Source: Scatophagus argus (taxonomy: Eukaryota > Chordata > Actinopteri > Scatophagidae). Taken from it: 64,000 nt of DNA. Each line of letters begins with the position of its first letter. The first letter of the stretch is position 1. Of the stretch, positions 28,993 through 40,914 are shown one piece after another. The position numbers were made by a program, and so were the translations under genes. The notes below the pieces were generated by a model. That model did no database searches. It was not told where the DNA came from and saw nothing but the letters and a program-made list of their open reading frames with translations. The DNA is taken from assembly GCF_020382885.2 (NCBI RefSeq), contig NC_058499.1:4821872-4885871 (forward strand), read 5' to 3'.

Positions 28993-29130
28993 TCTTATCT
29001 CTGTAGATACTTTTCTTCAGTTTCCAGAATCTTCAATAATTAAATCAAAATTAAACTTAACCTTGTGAGAATTAACCACGATAATACAAACTTAAAGTGG
29101 CATCACAAAATGGAAAACATTTTTAAGCTT

Positions 29131-32100
29131 TTACATGGAAACTGCAGAGTCAACGATGTCTTCCAAACTGTCCACCTGAAACAAAAAGCAAGAGAGACAG
29201 TTTAACCCGCGTACAAAACACCGACTGTCGTGATTCGTCTTCTTTCGTGCGGTTTCTCAGTCATAAATCTCATAAAAGTTGGTAGGAAATTATTATTTAA
29301 CTCCCATCTTGACTTCTGTGGATCTCTGTTCCAATGACTGGCTGATGTTTTGGAAAAGCTGTACCAGAGCTTTTTGGATATGGGATGCTTTTATTTTTGG
29401 TGAAATCCCCCTCTCCAACAACAGCTGTAAAGAGGATGTGTGCTCAACAGGCCTCCTCAATATAAAGAAAAAAAGCTTATGGACACATTAATTAATGTAG
29501 GCACGTTATTATGTATTTAAAGTGTTTTGCAGTAGGCTACGTGTAGAATATCACAAGCCATCTCAGTTTTACCTGCTTGCCTTCTCCCACACTGAGATTT
29601 TTGAGTTGGTAGACTGTCACTTGTCCATCTGTGTCCCCGACCAAGACACAGTCTGTCCCTCTGGCAAACAGCAGGGACGTCACCTTCACACCAGGTGCAG
29701 CATGATGCACAATGATTGGGTCCAGTCTGCAGGCAGAGGTTGGGATTTAGTGGCCATTCAGTGGATTAGTTCTGGCTCATGTTTGTGATCAGGGATGAAG
29801 CTGCAGACATGCGGGTGTCATTCTGACTCACATGCTTGAATTCAGGTCCCAAATCTGCACCTGTCGGTCATTAATGGCTGCAAATATTGTGGGCCAGTTT
29901 GGGGACCACCTGACGGTACACACGGCCCTCTGGGTGGATGTGAAGCTCAGCACAGGGGTGAAGCGGTCCTGCTTCCACAGCTGGATGGTCCAGTCAGAAG
30001 AGCAGCTCAGGAACACATCAGAATTAAATGGAGACCATTCAATGTGGTTCACAGGGCACTGAGAGGGAGGGCAACAGGTGACATGGAGTCAGAATCGCGC
30101 AATAACAAACCTCTATACAACTCAAACTACAACTCAAGTTAGCTTGCTATCCCACTACTCCTCTGAAAAACGGGCCTCCAGTTTGTTGTGTCATAAACAT
30201 TACACAGAAAATGAATTGGAATGTAGGATCATTCACCATTTACACATTCTGATTTAATTAAAGGTCCATTTAGGTTGTCCAGAAGGACTTACAAAGTGTT
30301 TCTGGTAAGTGTCCAGAAAATGATGACTTTTTGGTAAGGAGCACTTGTGGATGAGGCCCTCCCATATGCCTGCCAGATAAAAACAGGAATCCTGCAGGAT
30401 AAGAGCAGTCCAGAAGAAACATGTGATGTATTTTCAAGTCAGGGTCAGAGTTATGGAAACACAACCTGAAAAATTCATCTTAAAAGCCAGGATGTATGTG
30501 ATTTCTGTGGTCAACTTACTGTTGGATGGAAGGCAACACAAAGACCAGGAGTCAGTGTTGACAGGACACATTCTGTCTCAGTCTTCATCCCCGCAGCTTT
30601 CATCTTAATATTTTGAATCCTCTTCAGCTTCATCAGGTCTAAGAACAGATGATTTCAGAAAAGATAAAGATATTAGGATTATTGTGTTAGAGCTCTCATA
30701 TACATGGTGAACCTGTAAATAATTTACATGAGAGTGTTCTCACAGAAAATCTTGTGTACATTAATTATATGAATTAATTGTTAAAAACACAACTACATTT
30801 GGTGGTGTTTTCACACACACACACACAGAGCTAAATTGCAGTACTTATGCAGTCAAGATCTTTGCTGTTGAGGAACCACATGGAAATCCTGCCATCTGCC
30901 GACACAGAGACGAGAGCTTCTGCTGTGTCCCGCCTTGATAAACTCATCTTTTGTCTGATCCAGCTAACCTGCCACACTGGATGCAGGTGCTTATCGGAAC
31001 ACTTGCTACAAAACAAAAATGTTTAAAAAGAGTAAAGACTCTTTTTTTCCAGCTTGTGATCTGAGAGTTTATTTCCACACTCAGTCGTCCATAAACACAC
31101 ACACAAAAACAAAGACAGTCTTCACCTGCTGTTGGCGATACACGCCATGTTGTAGACATCGTAGATTGCTATACTTCCATCATACATCCCCACAGCCAGC
31201 TGACTGGGGTTGTTGGCTGAGAAATCCAGGGATGTCACACAACTATGACAGTGGAGGACACGATCTGGCCACTGCAAAGGGGACACGTTTAAAATCACCG
31301 TCGCTTACATGAGCTATCATGGAAGACACTGAGAAAGGCCACTGGAAGATGACCGCCGAAAAGATATGATGGGTAACAAACTGAAATATACCGTAGGGTT
31401 TTTGAGGGACCAGCAGCACATAAGACCTTTTTCCCGGCTGCTGAAATCAAAGCCGCCGTAACCCACGGCCAGGATATCCTTACAGAGAGTACAGAACAGA
31501 CAGGTTAGGCGTGAGAAAAAAATCATTCAACCTTTTAAACAAAGACTATCAATAGTAGAACAATAAAACCTTCTATCCATCCATCCATTTTCTATACCGC
31601 TTATCCATGAGGGTCACGGGGGAGCTGGAGCCTATCCCAGCTGACTACGGGCGAGAGGCGGGGTTCACCCTGGACTGGTCGCCAGTCAATCGCAGGGCCA
31701 ACACACAAAGACAAACAACCACACAGTCTCACACTCACACCTAGAGGCAATTTAGAGTAGTCAATTAACCTAATGTGCATGTTTTTGGTATTGTGGGAGG
31801 AAGCCGGAGTACCCGGAGAAAACCCACGCAGGCACACCTAGAACATGTAAACTCCACATAGAAGGGCCCAGACTGGGATTCAAACCTGGAACCCTCTTGC
31901 TATGAGGCGACAGTGCTAACCGTGCCGCCCTAAAACCTTCTATAATTCTGAGAATTATTATCAATTATCATTATTATTATAACCTCAAGGAAAACTCCTA
32001 TTACTTTTAGAACCATTAATATGCATATGCAGGTACAGATGTCAAGGTATGGTTCAGTGCAAACAGACATATCAATATTATTAAAATTTGTATTAAAGGC

Positions 32101-35100
32101 AGTGAAATGAGAAATCTATTTCAACAGTTTTCTACTCTTAAACAACTAAAGCTGATCTTGATGTTCTGCTCTCTGGTTTTTGGTCTGTGTTACCGGGTTT
32201 TCCTTGTTCAAGGCCATGCTGGTAACGTTCCATCTTCTGGTGAGCTCACAACTGAAAGCCCATAGACGTTCCAGAGTTGGAGATGAAGAGCTGTCTTCAC
32301 CCTCCCCACTCACTTCCTGGTCCTCGGGCTTCGCTGTGCTGTCAGGGTCTTACACAGCCAAGTTTGGTACACAGTATTTATTTAAACACTCACAGTTTAT
32401 AAATGACCAAATTTTTTGTTGTAGCCAAAGCAGACAAAACAAAGACCCTGAGTTCACGTAAGCTCGCTGATGCAGTTTACCTTCTATTATGGGCAGTTGT
32501 CTATAAGCAGCCAGCTTGGGTTGAAAGATGTTTCCCACGATGTTCCTCTCCATTAAAAACAAGCTTTGTTGGAATGACCCTGACAACATGCTCAGCTGTG
32601 GGTCAGGCTCTGCATTTAAACTGCTCCCACACATTTCCTTTTCGAACAGTGAGCTTAGGGTGCTGCCTGAAGAAATTAAATATGAGAAATTGAGACATGC
32701 CTTAATAAAGAACAGTTGTTCATTTTTGGACCGGTCTAAAAATTAACAACTGTTCTTTATTGAGACATGCTTTAATAAAGAACAGTTGTTCATTTTTGGA
32801 CCGGTCCCAAACCAGTCCCAGGCACCTGCTGGGATTAAGAACTGAACACAGTCAATGTTCTCCCAGTTATAGAAACCTGTGCTGCTGCTGTGGCTCTCCT
32901 CTGTCTTCTCTTGACCTTCGCCGGTGTTCACAGTACTCCCAGGGTTTTTATTTTGGTCACAGAAAGAGTCATAGATGGCCCAGATTGTAGCAGTACTTCC
33001 TGTGTGGGCATTCATTTTATAATTGATGAAGTTTCATTGCCAGACAAAACACTTAAAAGCTTAAGGCTTGAATAATTATGACTAACCGTCATCCACGCTG
33101 ACGATCTTGTCGCTCTGGATGCATTTGTCTTTGGGTGCTCTGTTGAATGTCTGCGTTGATCGTTCTACGTACTTATTATTGCCCATTCTGTTCTTGCAAA
33201 GCTCAGCATAGTGAATGTTTCTTTCCCTGTGAGAACACAGCGAAAACGTCAACAGTTTGCCACAACCAAGGAAGTGCTGCATGCAGCTGATTAGCATGTT
33301 TGCACAGAGCATATACTGACATGCCATCTTCACACCTCAGTGTCTTCTGCCTCTTGTCTAACATTAGAGGAAACCAACAAGCAGAGGCCTTTACTCACTC
33401 AATAGCTTCTGCATCATCAGAATACGCTGACACAAAGGTGTTGGGTATGTCCAGTAGTGAAACAGGATCAGTCTCAGAGAGGCAGATGTCCACTACCTCA
33501 TCCAACATTTCTTCTGTCACATGTTGTTTCACATTGTCTCTTTTTGTTAGCAGCGCTGACAGCAAACAAATGACAGAAAATATTGTTCAGATAATGAATA
33601 TACATGTATAAACTACCACAAAAGACTGTCTGCTGCATAAAAATGTAATTTCATCATAGTAACATACTGTTTAATTAATTACAGCTACATATTTCAGTAT
33701 TTTATCGCATATATACAATGTGACACTGTATTTTTCATAAATTACCATACTATATATATTTTGAAGACTAATTCAAAAAATGGGACATGTGATAATTACC
33801 AGGAGGGAACAGAAACAATAATGAACAACAAAATATATAAAGATAAGTAAGAAATGAAGGATATTAGCCATATGGAGATGGGGGGTTTATTGGTACATCC
33901 AGTTTTGGAACACTACCCTCAGTTTCCTTAGTCAGTGACGATTTGGAAGACAGGCTGGATGATAGGCTGCTACCCGTAAATGAGCTGCAATATAATGGCA
34001 ATCGTAATTAACAAAGCATGTACAAAGGTAAACTCTCTTTTTCTTCCCATCCATCAAATCAGCTGTATATGAATAATACCACCTGGTACCTGGAAGACAG
34101 CACACTAAAGTCTGAAGTGGATTTTGAGAGATCTGATCCTGAGCGGGAAAAGATTTCATCCAGGAAGAATTTGCCTGAATCTGATGACATGACTTCTGGC
34201 TCTGCGTGATACAGAGGCAGAGGGGTGACGTCCTTCCCATCATTATCCAACACCTGCAAAAATAGAAACCACAGCTAGAATCAGTTAAAAATTTACTTCA
34301 TGACAGCTGTACAGAATTTTATTTTCCATAAAACTGGAAATTCAGTTACAGTTATGGAGACATCACGGCTAAGTCTGAATTCTAATGTGTTAGGTTGTTA
34401 AAGTTGGGCAAAGTTTGTATACACAGGGAACAAATATTCTGTCTTCCCGTACAAATTAAATACACAAATTAACTGAGACTAACAACAAACAAAAAACGCA
34501 TACATTTATCACTTCACTATGAAAAATTCTTTGTCCCCTGAACTATTCCAGTTTTGATGTATTTTATGTTTACTTACTGTTTACCTGGGTGTTTTTACAA
34601 TTATTGTCAAAGGACGTCTATGTTTGTTCATCCCAATAGACAAAAGTTAAAAATAGGGGGAGCATTAACTACAATAATACTATTGTGACAGAAAATGAGA
34701 AAACATTTAGCCAGTGGTGGAAAGAAATCGAGGTAGCTACATTTACTCAAAAAACTATAATCAAGTATAATTTTAAGGTATCTTTAGTGCACTATGTTTC
34801 AGAGGCACGACTACATATGTCTGCTTTGCAGAGTCACATTAGTTATAATATATAATCAACAAATAAATCCTGAGAGTTGTCATAGATAAAACTACGCGTG
34901 GCTTTTACTTGTAACAAAGCAGTATATTCGTGTACTGTAGTGTTGTTATAGAGTTCTTCTCCACTGCTACGTGTAGCCTACATTACAAAGGTACCCGGAT
35001 GGCACTTTGACTCCCGCTTCTATCCAGACTGTCGTTTTCTCTGCCGCCATCAGCTAAGATGGAACTTCTTTGGGTTTGTGAACCCGTGAAGCTGCATATG

Positions 35101-35150
35101 TATGTTGAACTTCGACTGACTTGATGGATTCCTGATGCTGAATTATTCAT
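29131..35150 (-). CDS. dnai4: Dynein axonemal intermediate chain 4 (WDR78)
   Basis: This is a WD-repeat intermediate chain of the inner-arm dynein f/I1 complex of motile cilia. Minus-strand exons are 35150-34995, 34253-34090, 33984-33917, 33555-33399, 33226-33087, 32999-32877, 32609-32481, 32348-32194, 31478-31392, 31271-31126, 31005-30845, 30638-30520, 30391-30293, 30058-29832, 29726-29573 and 29175-29131. Every junction is in phase, giving about 709 residues, shorter than human (848) in the disordered N-terminal third. Diagnostic blocks: YAELCKNRMGN, FQPKLAAYRQLP, DILAVGYGGFDF, SVSADGRISMWF, SPFNSDVFLSCSSDWTIQLW, FAAINDRQVQIWDL and LVGDTDGQVTVYQLKN. WD repeats occupy roughly residues 340-690. 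Exon 1 (MNNSASGIHQ) is assigned by phase and is the least certain. Confidence 0.95.
31577..31931 (-). mobile_element. tRNA-derived SINE, copy 2
   Basis: This is the same family and orientation as the element at 3181-3541. A perfect 12-bp target-site duplication, AAAACCTTCTAT, flanks it at 31565-31576 and 31932-31943. The A-box-like head is partly deleted, but the B-box-like GGTTTGAATCC and the GGAT-repeat tail remain. It sits in dnai4 intron 8, in the same strand sense as the gene. Confidence 0.85.
32691..32806. repeat. Palindrome with duplicated arm
   Basis: The 58-base segment 32704-32761 is an almost perfect palindrome centred on ACCGGT, with only two mismatched pairs. Its left arm, including TGAGACATGC before it, is repeated directly at 32761-32806. 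The structure occupies much of the 267-base dnai4 intron 6. Confidence 0.9.
34713..34977. repeat. Dispersed teleost repeat, AAGTAC-type
   Basis: The left edge AGTGGTGGAAAGAAATCG is followed by ACATTTACTC. The right edge TTCTTCTCCACTGCTAC looks like the diverged complement. It lies in dnai4 intron 1 and is probably a decayed non-autonomous transposon; the family was not identified. Confidence 0.4.
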
Positions 35151-35312
35151 CGCTTTAGACGATCTGGGAGAAAGAAAAAAAACTAATAAAAGATCAATCT
35201 AGTCTTGTACTGGCATCACTAGCTTAGGTGAGCTAACTATGAGCTATGAGCTAATTGTGAACTTACGAGTTATGAAGCATACTGTTCTTCCTGTTTTCCA
35301 CACGGGAATACC

Positions 35313-35342
35313 TTTTGTTGTTGTTGTTGTTGTTGTTGTTGT
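35313..35342. repeat. (TTG)n microsatellite
   Basis: An uninterrupted TTG run lies upstream of the dnai4 start codon, in the divergent dnai4/ap3b2 gap. Confidence 0.95.
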
Positions 35343-35463
35343 CTGCTCCCTCTACTGTTCAGAAAACGCTTATATGTCTTATTTGCTAACTCGGACTATA
35401 TTAAGACAATGTTTTCAACAGCGGAGAATCTCTGAACAGCTCCCAAACTACTTTCTGCTCCGG

Positions 35464-35477
35464 GTTTCCGTGGCGAC
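35464..35477 (-). promoter_or_regulatory. dnai4: RFX X-box-like site, dnai4 promoter
   Basis: On the minus strand the sequence is GTCGCCACGGAAAC. It matches the ciliary X-box consensus GTHNYYATRRNAAC at 13 of 14 positions. It lies about 315 bases upstream of the dnai4 ATG. RFX factors drive ciliary genes through X-boxes in proximal promoters, so position and target gene class agree. Confidence 0.55.
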
Positions 35478-35559
35478 GCGAGGACCCTGTTCTGTCAGTT
35501 ACCTTCAGTCTTACGGGTTGGTCATAATCTTTTACAGCAACGTGACTTAAGCTTCTAGT

Positions 35560-36440
35560 AGCTCGGGTCTTGTCAAGACTGTTTTTAATATACCGTTACA
35601 CCTACTATTGAGTAGAGAAAAATGACTGATTTATTTTTTAACAAATTTTTTAGCACAGCTACCAAAATGGCGACTCTGTTAAAATAACGTTATATTATTT
35701 GTAGGTGATATGAAAACACTGAATGTTGAAATGAGAGAAGCAGGTACAAGATTGCTGCGTGTACCCCATTTCTCCACTAGGTGGCAGTGTTTCACCTATT
35801 ATGGACGACTACAACGACTTCCCTACTTTGACTACTAATGTGCTGTACTGCCACTGTTATTATTACTTCTAGATATACCTAATAAGTGCAACAAATACAG
35901 CTCCCTCTCTTACAGATACCATTCCCATCCCTTCCTACATATGTAACTTGAAAAAATAAAAATAATCCTAACCATACACAGCTATTAATAACCTCAGTTA
36001 AAAAAACATGAGCAAAAGTGATTCACTATTTGTCAGCCAATTAATTTTGGACTGAAAACAGGCTTTTTAGTATTATTTGTTATTTTAGAGGATTGTCCCA
36101 TTGGTAAAGATATTGGATATCTACAAAATTTGCATTTGCCACATTGTTTTATTCATATTATCAGCATGCTTTTTAGACTATGTTTTCCCCAGACCAAGTG
36201 ACCCAGTGTATGGGAAATCCATCCTTTTGGCACTTTATGTATATTTTTATGCTAATACTTCTACTTAGTATTTTTACTCTGCAGGCTTGCTACTTCTATA
36301 CGAAGGTAAAAGTTATGAATACTTCTTAATAGTAATTATATAGTTACTTCCCATCACTTCCTGTGAGCAAAAAAAATAAATAAAGAACGAAGAGGGAACC
36401 CATATGTCAAACACTTCCGTGTTTTAGGACTACAAAAACC
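35560..36440. other. Divergent intergenic gap dnai4/ap3b2
   Basis: AT-rich sequence without a supported gene separates the dnai4 promoter (minus) from the ap3b2 promoter (plus). The stretch near 36230-36360 resembles the reverse of the AAGTAC-type dispersed repeat. Confidence 0.45.
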
Positions 36441-36632
36441 ATCACGTGACCATGGGCGTCATCCCCCCCTCCCCCTCCTCCGTACCTCTTCATCATCGCG
36501 CTCCGTACTGAGCATCCGAGAGGTAACGGCCGTGTGTCTGTGCGCCTTTAAGAGCCTTATATCCTGCTGCCCTCTGCACTAAATCTCCATCGCTGTGAGG
36601 GGGAGAAAAAAAATCCCCAGAAAGCCACGGCA
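36441..36632 (+). promoter_or_regulatory. ap3b2: ap3b2 promoter and 5' UTR
   Basis: A C-rich and CpG-containing stretch (CCCCCCTCCCCCTCCTCCG) directly precedes exon 1. A weak TATA-like CTTATATCC lies at about 36555. The start codon context is GGCAATGTC. The exact transcription start cannot be placed from sequence alone. Confidence 0.5.
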
Positions 36633-39600
36633 ATGTCCGCCAGCTCTGCTTTCAACGATGAGAAGGGGGGCTCGTCCAGCGTCGGGGAGCCTGAATATGG
36701 TCACGACCCGGCGAGCGGAGGGATTTTCTCCTCCGACTACAAAAGGTACGGAGCCACCTGCCTCCGCACCGCTTGACGCCGATTTTATTTGCCATATTGC
36801 CGGGGGTAAACCGGGGCCAGCTAGCGGCGGGGGGAGGTGCAGTGTGGATGTGGTTTCCGGTCTGTTTAGATGCTATGAACGAGCTTTTTAATGTCGGTGA
36901 ACGGCATGTAACACAGAGCCCCCTCAAACTGAACTTTGTTTGCCATTAGGCCCGTGACTGAAAGCGGTGTCTGCTTTTTTTCCCCCCCCTGGTCGTGACT
37001 CCCTCGCCGTGATTCGGTCGCTCAGGCAACGCGTTTATGGTGAAACCGCGGTCCGTTTCTGGAGCTGAACTGCTATTTACGTGCTTTCACTCGCGTGTGT
37101 TTCAAAGCTGCGAGGCTCGGGGTGTTTATGTCGGTCCGTTTGTGAGGTGAGATGGGAAAGGCCTGTCGGGGGGGTGGGGGGGATGCCAGGCCTCAGCGCC
37201 AGGCTTTTCAGCACCACCCCTGCTGGACAGCGCGCAGAGCGGCGGCAGCTGCACGTACGCGGCAGATACAGATACACAGCGGAGGAAGTACTCAGTGTCT
37301 TATACTTCACTAAAAGTACTGATGCCACACTGTAAAAATGCTCTGTTACGAGGAAAGTCCTTCGTCAAAAATGTTACCACAGTAAGAGTACGTGAGTTTA
37401 ATCAGGAGCATGTAGCCTCCTAAAAGGGTGAAATGTAAGTGCATAACAATGGCCCATTTGATTTCCATACTGTTATACATCATTAGATCATAGTACTCAG
37501 TTATACCTCTTAATTACTTGTGCTCTGTTGGAGATCAAGATTTTACTGTTGCAGTGCAGAGCTAAATTTTAACTGTTTTGTATGGGACTAACGATTATTT
37601 TCATCATTTTTATTTTTGAGAAGCTGGAAATGCTATGAGAAGAAAATGACTCAAATAGTTGATAATATCAGTATTAATATTTAATTGATGAATACTAAAT
37701 AATCATTTTTAGCTGCCTTGTCCATCAGGTGGCTTAATTTATAACAAAACATCATATTTTGATATCATGCGATATCAGGGCCTCAGCTAACACTTTGTCA
37801 TTTTGAAGGAAAACCTGTCAGTCGTTTGAACATTTTGTTCTTTCAGTAAGAAGTCATTTACACTGAGTGAGCAAGATGCAGAAAGGTGTTGATGGACGTG
37901 ATAATGAGTGGCATCTAGCTGGGTTGAGTGGTGTGATGATGTGCCATGTAGAAATGTGTCCACCGGTAGAGATTTGGTCATACTGTTTCCACCACACGAG
38001 CTGTCCGTCAGTGTCTCTGCTCTGTATTAAAGGTAGGATATGTAGCAAATCAGTTTTGCAGAGAGTTTTGCTTGATCTCGCGATTTTCACGCGATCTTGT
38101 GATCTCGACAATCCAGCTGCTTCGCAAGGTGACGTGATTTGGGTAGCAGGACTCCTGTAGAGGACGAGAAAAAAACTGCAAATGCGGAGTATTAAAGGTT
38201 TCACAGGTAGATGCAAGGACTGACATGTGAAACAGTCTTTTGTGGGAAATGTAGTTGGTTCTCTCTGATGCCAGTGTCAAGGAATTATCTGTATTTAAGG
38301 GTCGTGGGATGGGTTGGCAGAGGCACTGGGGTCAGAGTGAAGGCGCAGGAAGTCTGTAAGGAGGCAGACGGGGGATGTCTCACCTTGAGATTTATCGTAG
38401 CTGTTTGGGGAGGCAGGAGACACTGTGACACTGGCGTTACTGTGGCAGCCAAGGTCATAGGAGAGGCGTGTCTTCCTCACCAGACACCACAGTTTAGATG
38501 ATTGTGCAGAGCATCCACACAGCACCTCTACAGTGTGCTGACGCTGGTCCTGGAGGCTCCATGTAATGTATTTCCCTGTTCAGAAACTAGCAGCCAATAG
38601 TCTGATTTTGTACACGTAGACTCATTGAGTTTGACCAGTTCTGGGCATGTAGTCCCTGTGACATATCTATGACGTCTTGCGGAGCTCAGGTCAGTAGTTG
38701 AAGTTGAATTCTTGCTCTTTAGACATACTGGTTGTGTGAAAAGTCTGACATAAACGTTACATGACCTTTATTTTCACATGCGAAGGTTGATTGAGCTATG
38801 CTGACTAATATTATTAAGTGCATTTATATGAATCATCTGTGCCCATGGACTCTTAGGTGATACTGTATGGCTTATGTGTCACCCTCTGTTGCATATGCAG
38901 TATATACATACAGCTCAGCAGCCTCTTAGCTTACAGATCATATCTTCTTTACATCTGTCACTTTTATATTACAATAATATCCATGAATTTCTTGAAATAA
39001 AGTGTGGTGTTTTTTTTTTTACATCTTTTTCCATGACAGATTTTGAGTTTGATAATTGTTTTGTATGATCAGAGAAGAGTCTTGTTTTGTTAAGCCATGT
39101 TTGAAACAACTTTATTCAGGGTTTGTGCGACTTTGAATGCATTTAACCGTTGTGTATCTGTGCCTGCTTTCATCACCTGTTCTGCATGTATCTCAGTTTG
39201 GGAACAAACAAATTGTCTGTTTGCACTGGCATGTGTTGCATTATTGTTTATTACCCTCATTGTTGCACCACTGAAGCTGACAATGAAACTGTGAAGAATA
39301 AGCAGGAGAATCATCAGCACTTTCTGCTTTTCTAATAAATACCACTGCTTCACCATAAGTCACCCGCAGAGGGAGCTCATTGTTCAGAGATGATAGATGG
39401 TATTTGTTGATGTGAACCGTGACCTCTGGATCTGCATGAGGAGGTTTGGCATTTGGGCTGGTTTGCAAACATGATTTTTGAAAAACCTGTGATTAAATTC
39501 TGCTTCACTAAATTATTCTAGCGTGGGTCGGGCATTGTTCTCATGTAGGTTTGTGTTTGCAGAAGTCGTGTCTGTGCAACGTAGGTAGTTCAGCTCGTTT

Positions 39601-39702
39601 GTCTGTAAACATGACAGTGAAAGCGCTGACTCGACCTTCGCTGTCGTCTCCTTGGCAACATAGCAGATGTTAAATGTTGCTTCAGCCCTCAGACCTTGCC
39701 AA

Positions 39703-39736
<34 letters not shown>

Positions 39737-40878
39737 TTATTACTCTGAGCAATAAACACATTTCCTGCTCTTTTAAAATGTATTTACTGACCCTCAGGAT
39801 GAAAACGACTGTTGTAAGTTTGATGGGGGTGTTTCGTTGTCGACCGGGAAACAAGACTTCAGTGGGGTTGTTTGTTATGTGGCTCCATGACACCTTTAAT
39901 TCTCAAGCCATAAAATCAAATGTCAGACTTGTATCATTTTGTATTTAACATGAGATTTTTGTCCTTTTTGGCTGGATCGTTCAGTGGGATCTGAGCAGTT
40001 TTTTATTGCTGGTTTAGGAGCTAGTCAGCCTGCCTGCATCTTGAAAACTCACTAATTAAGACCTTATATCTCACTTTACTCATACAGAAGCCAAAGTGGT
40101 AGAAACGATGAAGGACAGAGCTGGCGTGTAGTTTTAGAAAGCAGACATGAAGGTGCAGTAAACCTGCTCACCTGCCTCTTGCCATGAAAGCAAATAAGTG
40201 TTTTTTTTTCCCAAAAATATCAACCTAAAGTGAATTTCTTTGAAAAATATGCATGCGTCAGGATTTTAAAAATCACCAAAAATAACCCAAGCTAAAAGGG
40301 TTATTTTGAGTGCAGGTCCTGGTGGGGGATGAATATGAATTATCCAGCTTCAGGACTACATACATGCCAGAGTTTATTAATTCATGAAAGCATTCATATA
40401 TTCTTTTTGATATACCCTGTTAAAGTAAGACTCTTCATTTCGTGAATATGATACCACTGCACTGCAAAATCAGACATAAAAGTCACAACAGAAAATCTCA
40501 AGAAATCTTCTTTTTCATGCTTTAAATAACTTTTTAAATAACCTTTTTGTTCTGTTAGATGGAGATTATTTGGATGTGATAGGACTAAAACCATCAAAAC
40601 TGCTTTCTGAAGCAATTGCAGGAAGGAGGAAGGAATTGTCTCTGATTTACATGCAAAATTGCATTTGCTTGTACAGCGTTGCAAAACACTCAGTGTAATT
40701 CACTGTGAGTGCTGCAGCCCTGGGTTGTATTTCTTGGTGACATCACATGTTAAAAATCTTATTATCTTATCTTTAGCAAATTTCAGCAAATCCCGACTGA
40801 GCTGTTACAGACCACAGGAAGAGCATATGTGAATTGCACTTCAAGTTATTTTTGTTTGAGCCAAAAAGAAATGAGTGG

Positions 40879-40914
<36 letters not shown>

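Noticed and set aside
36652-36927. Antisense frame over ap3b2 exon 1
   Set aside because: It is a shadow of the GC-rich coding exon on the other strand.
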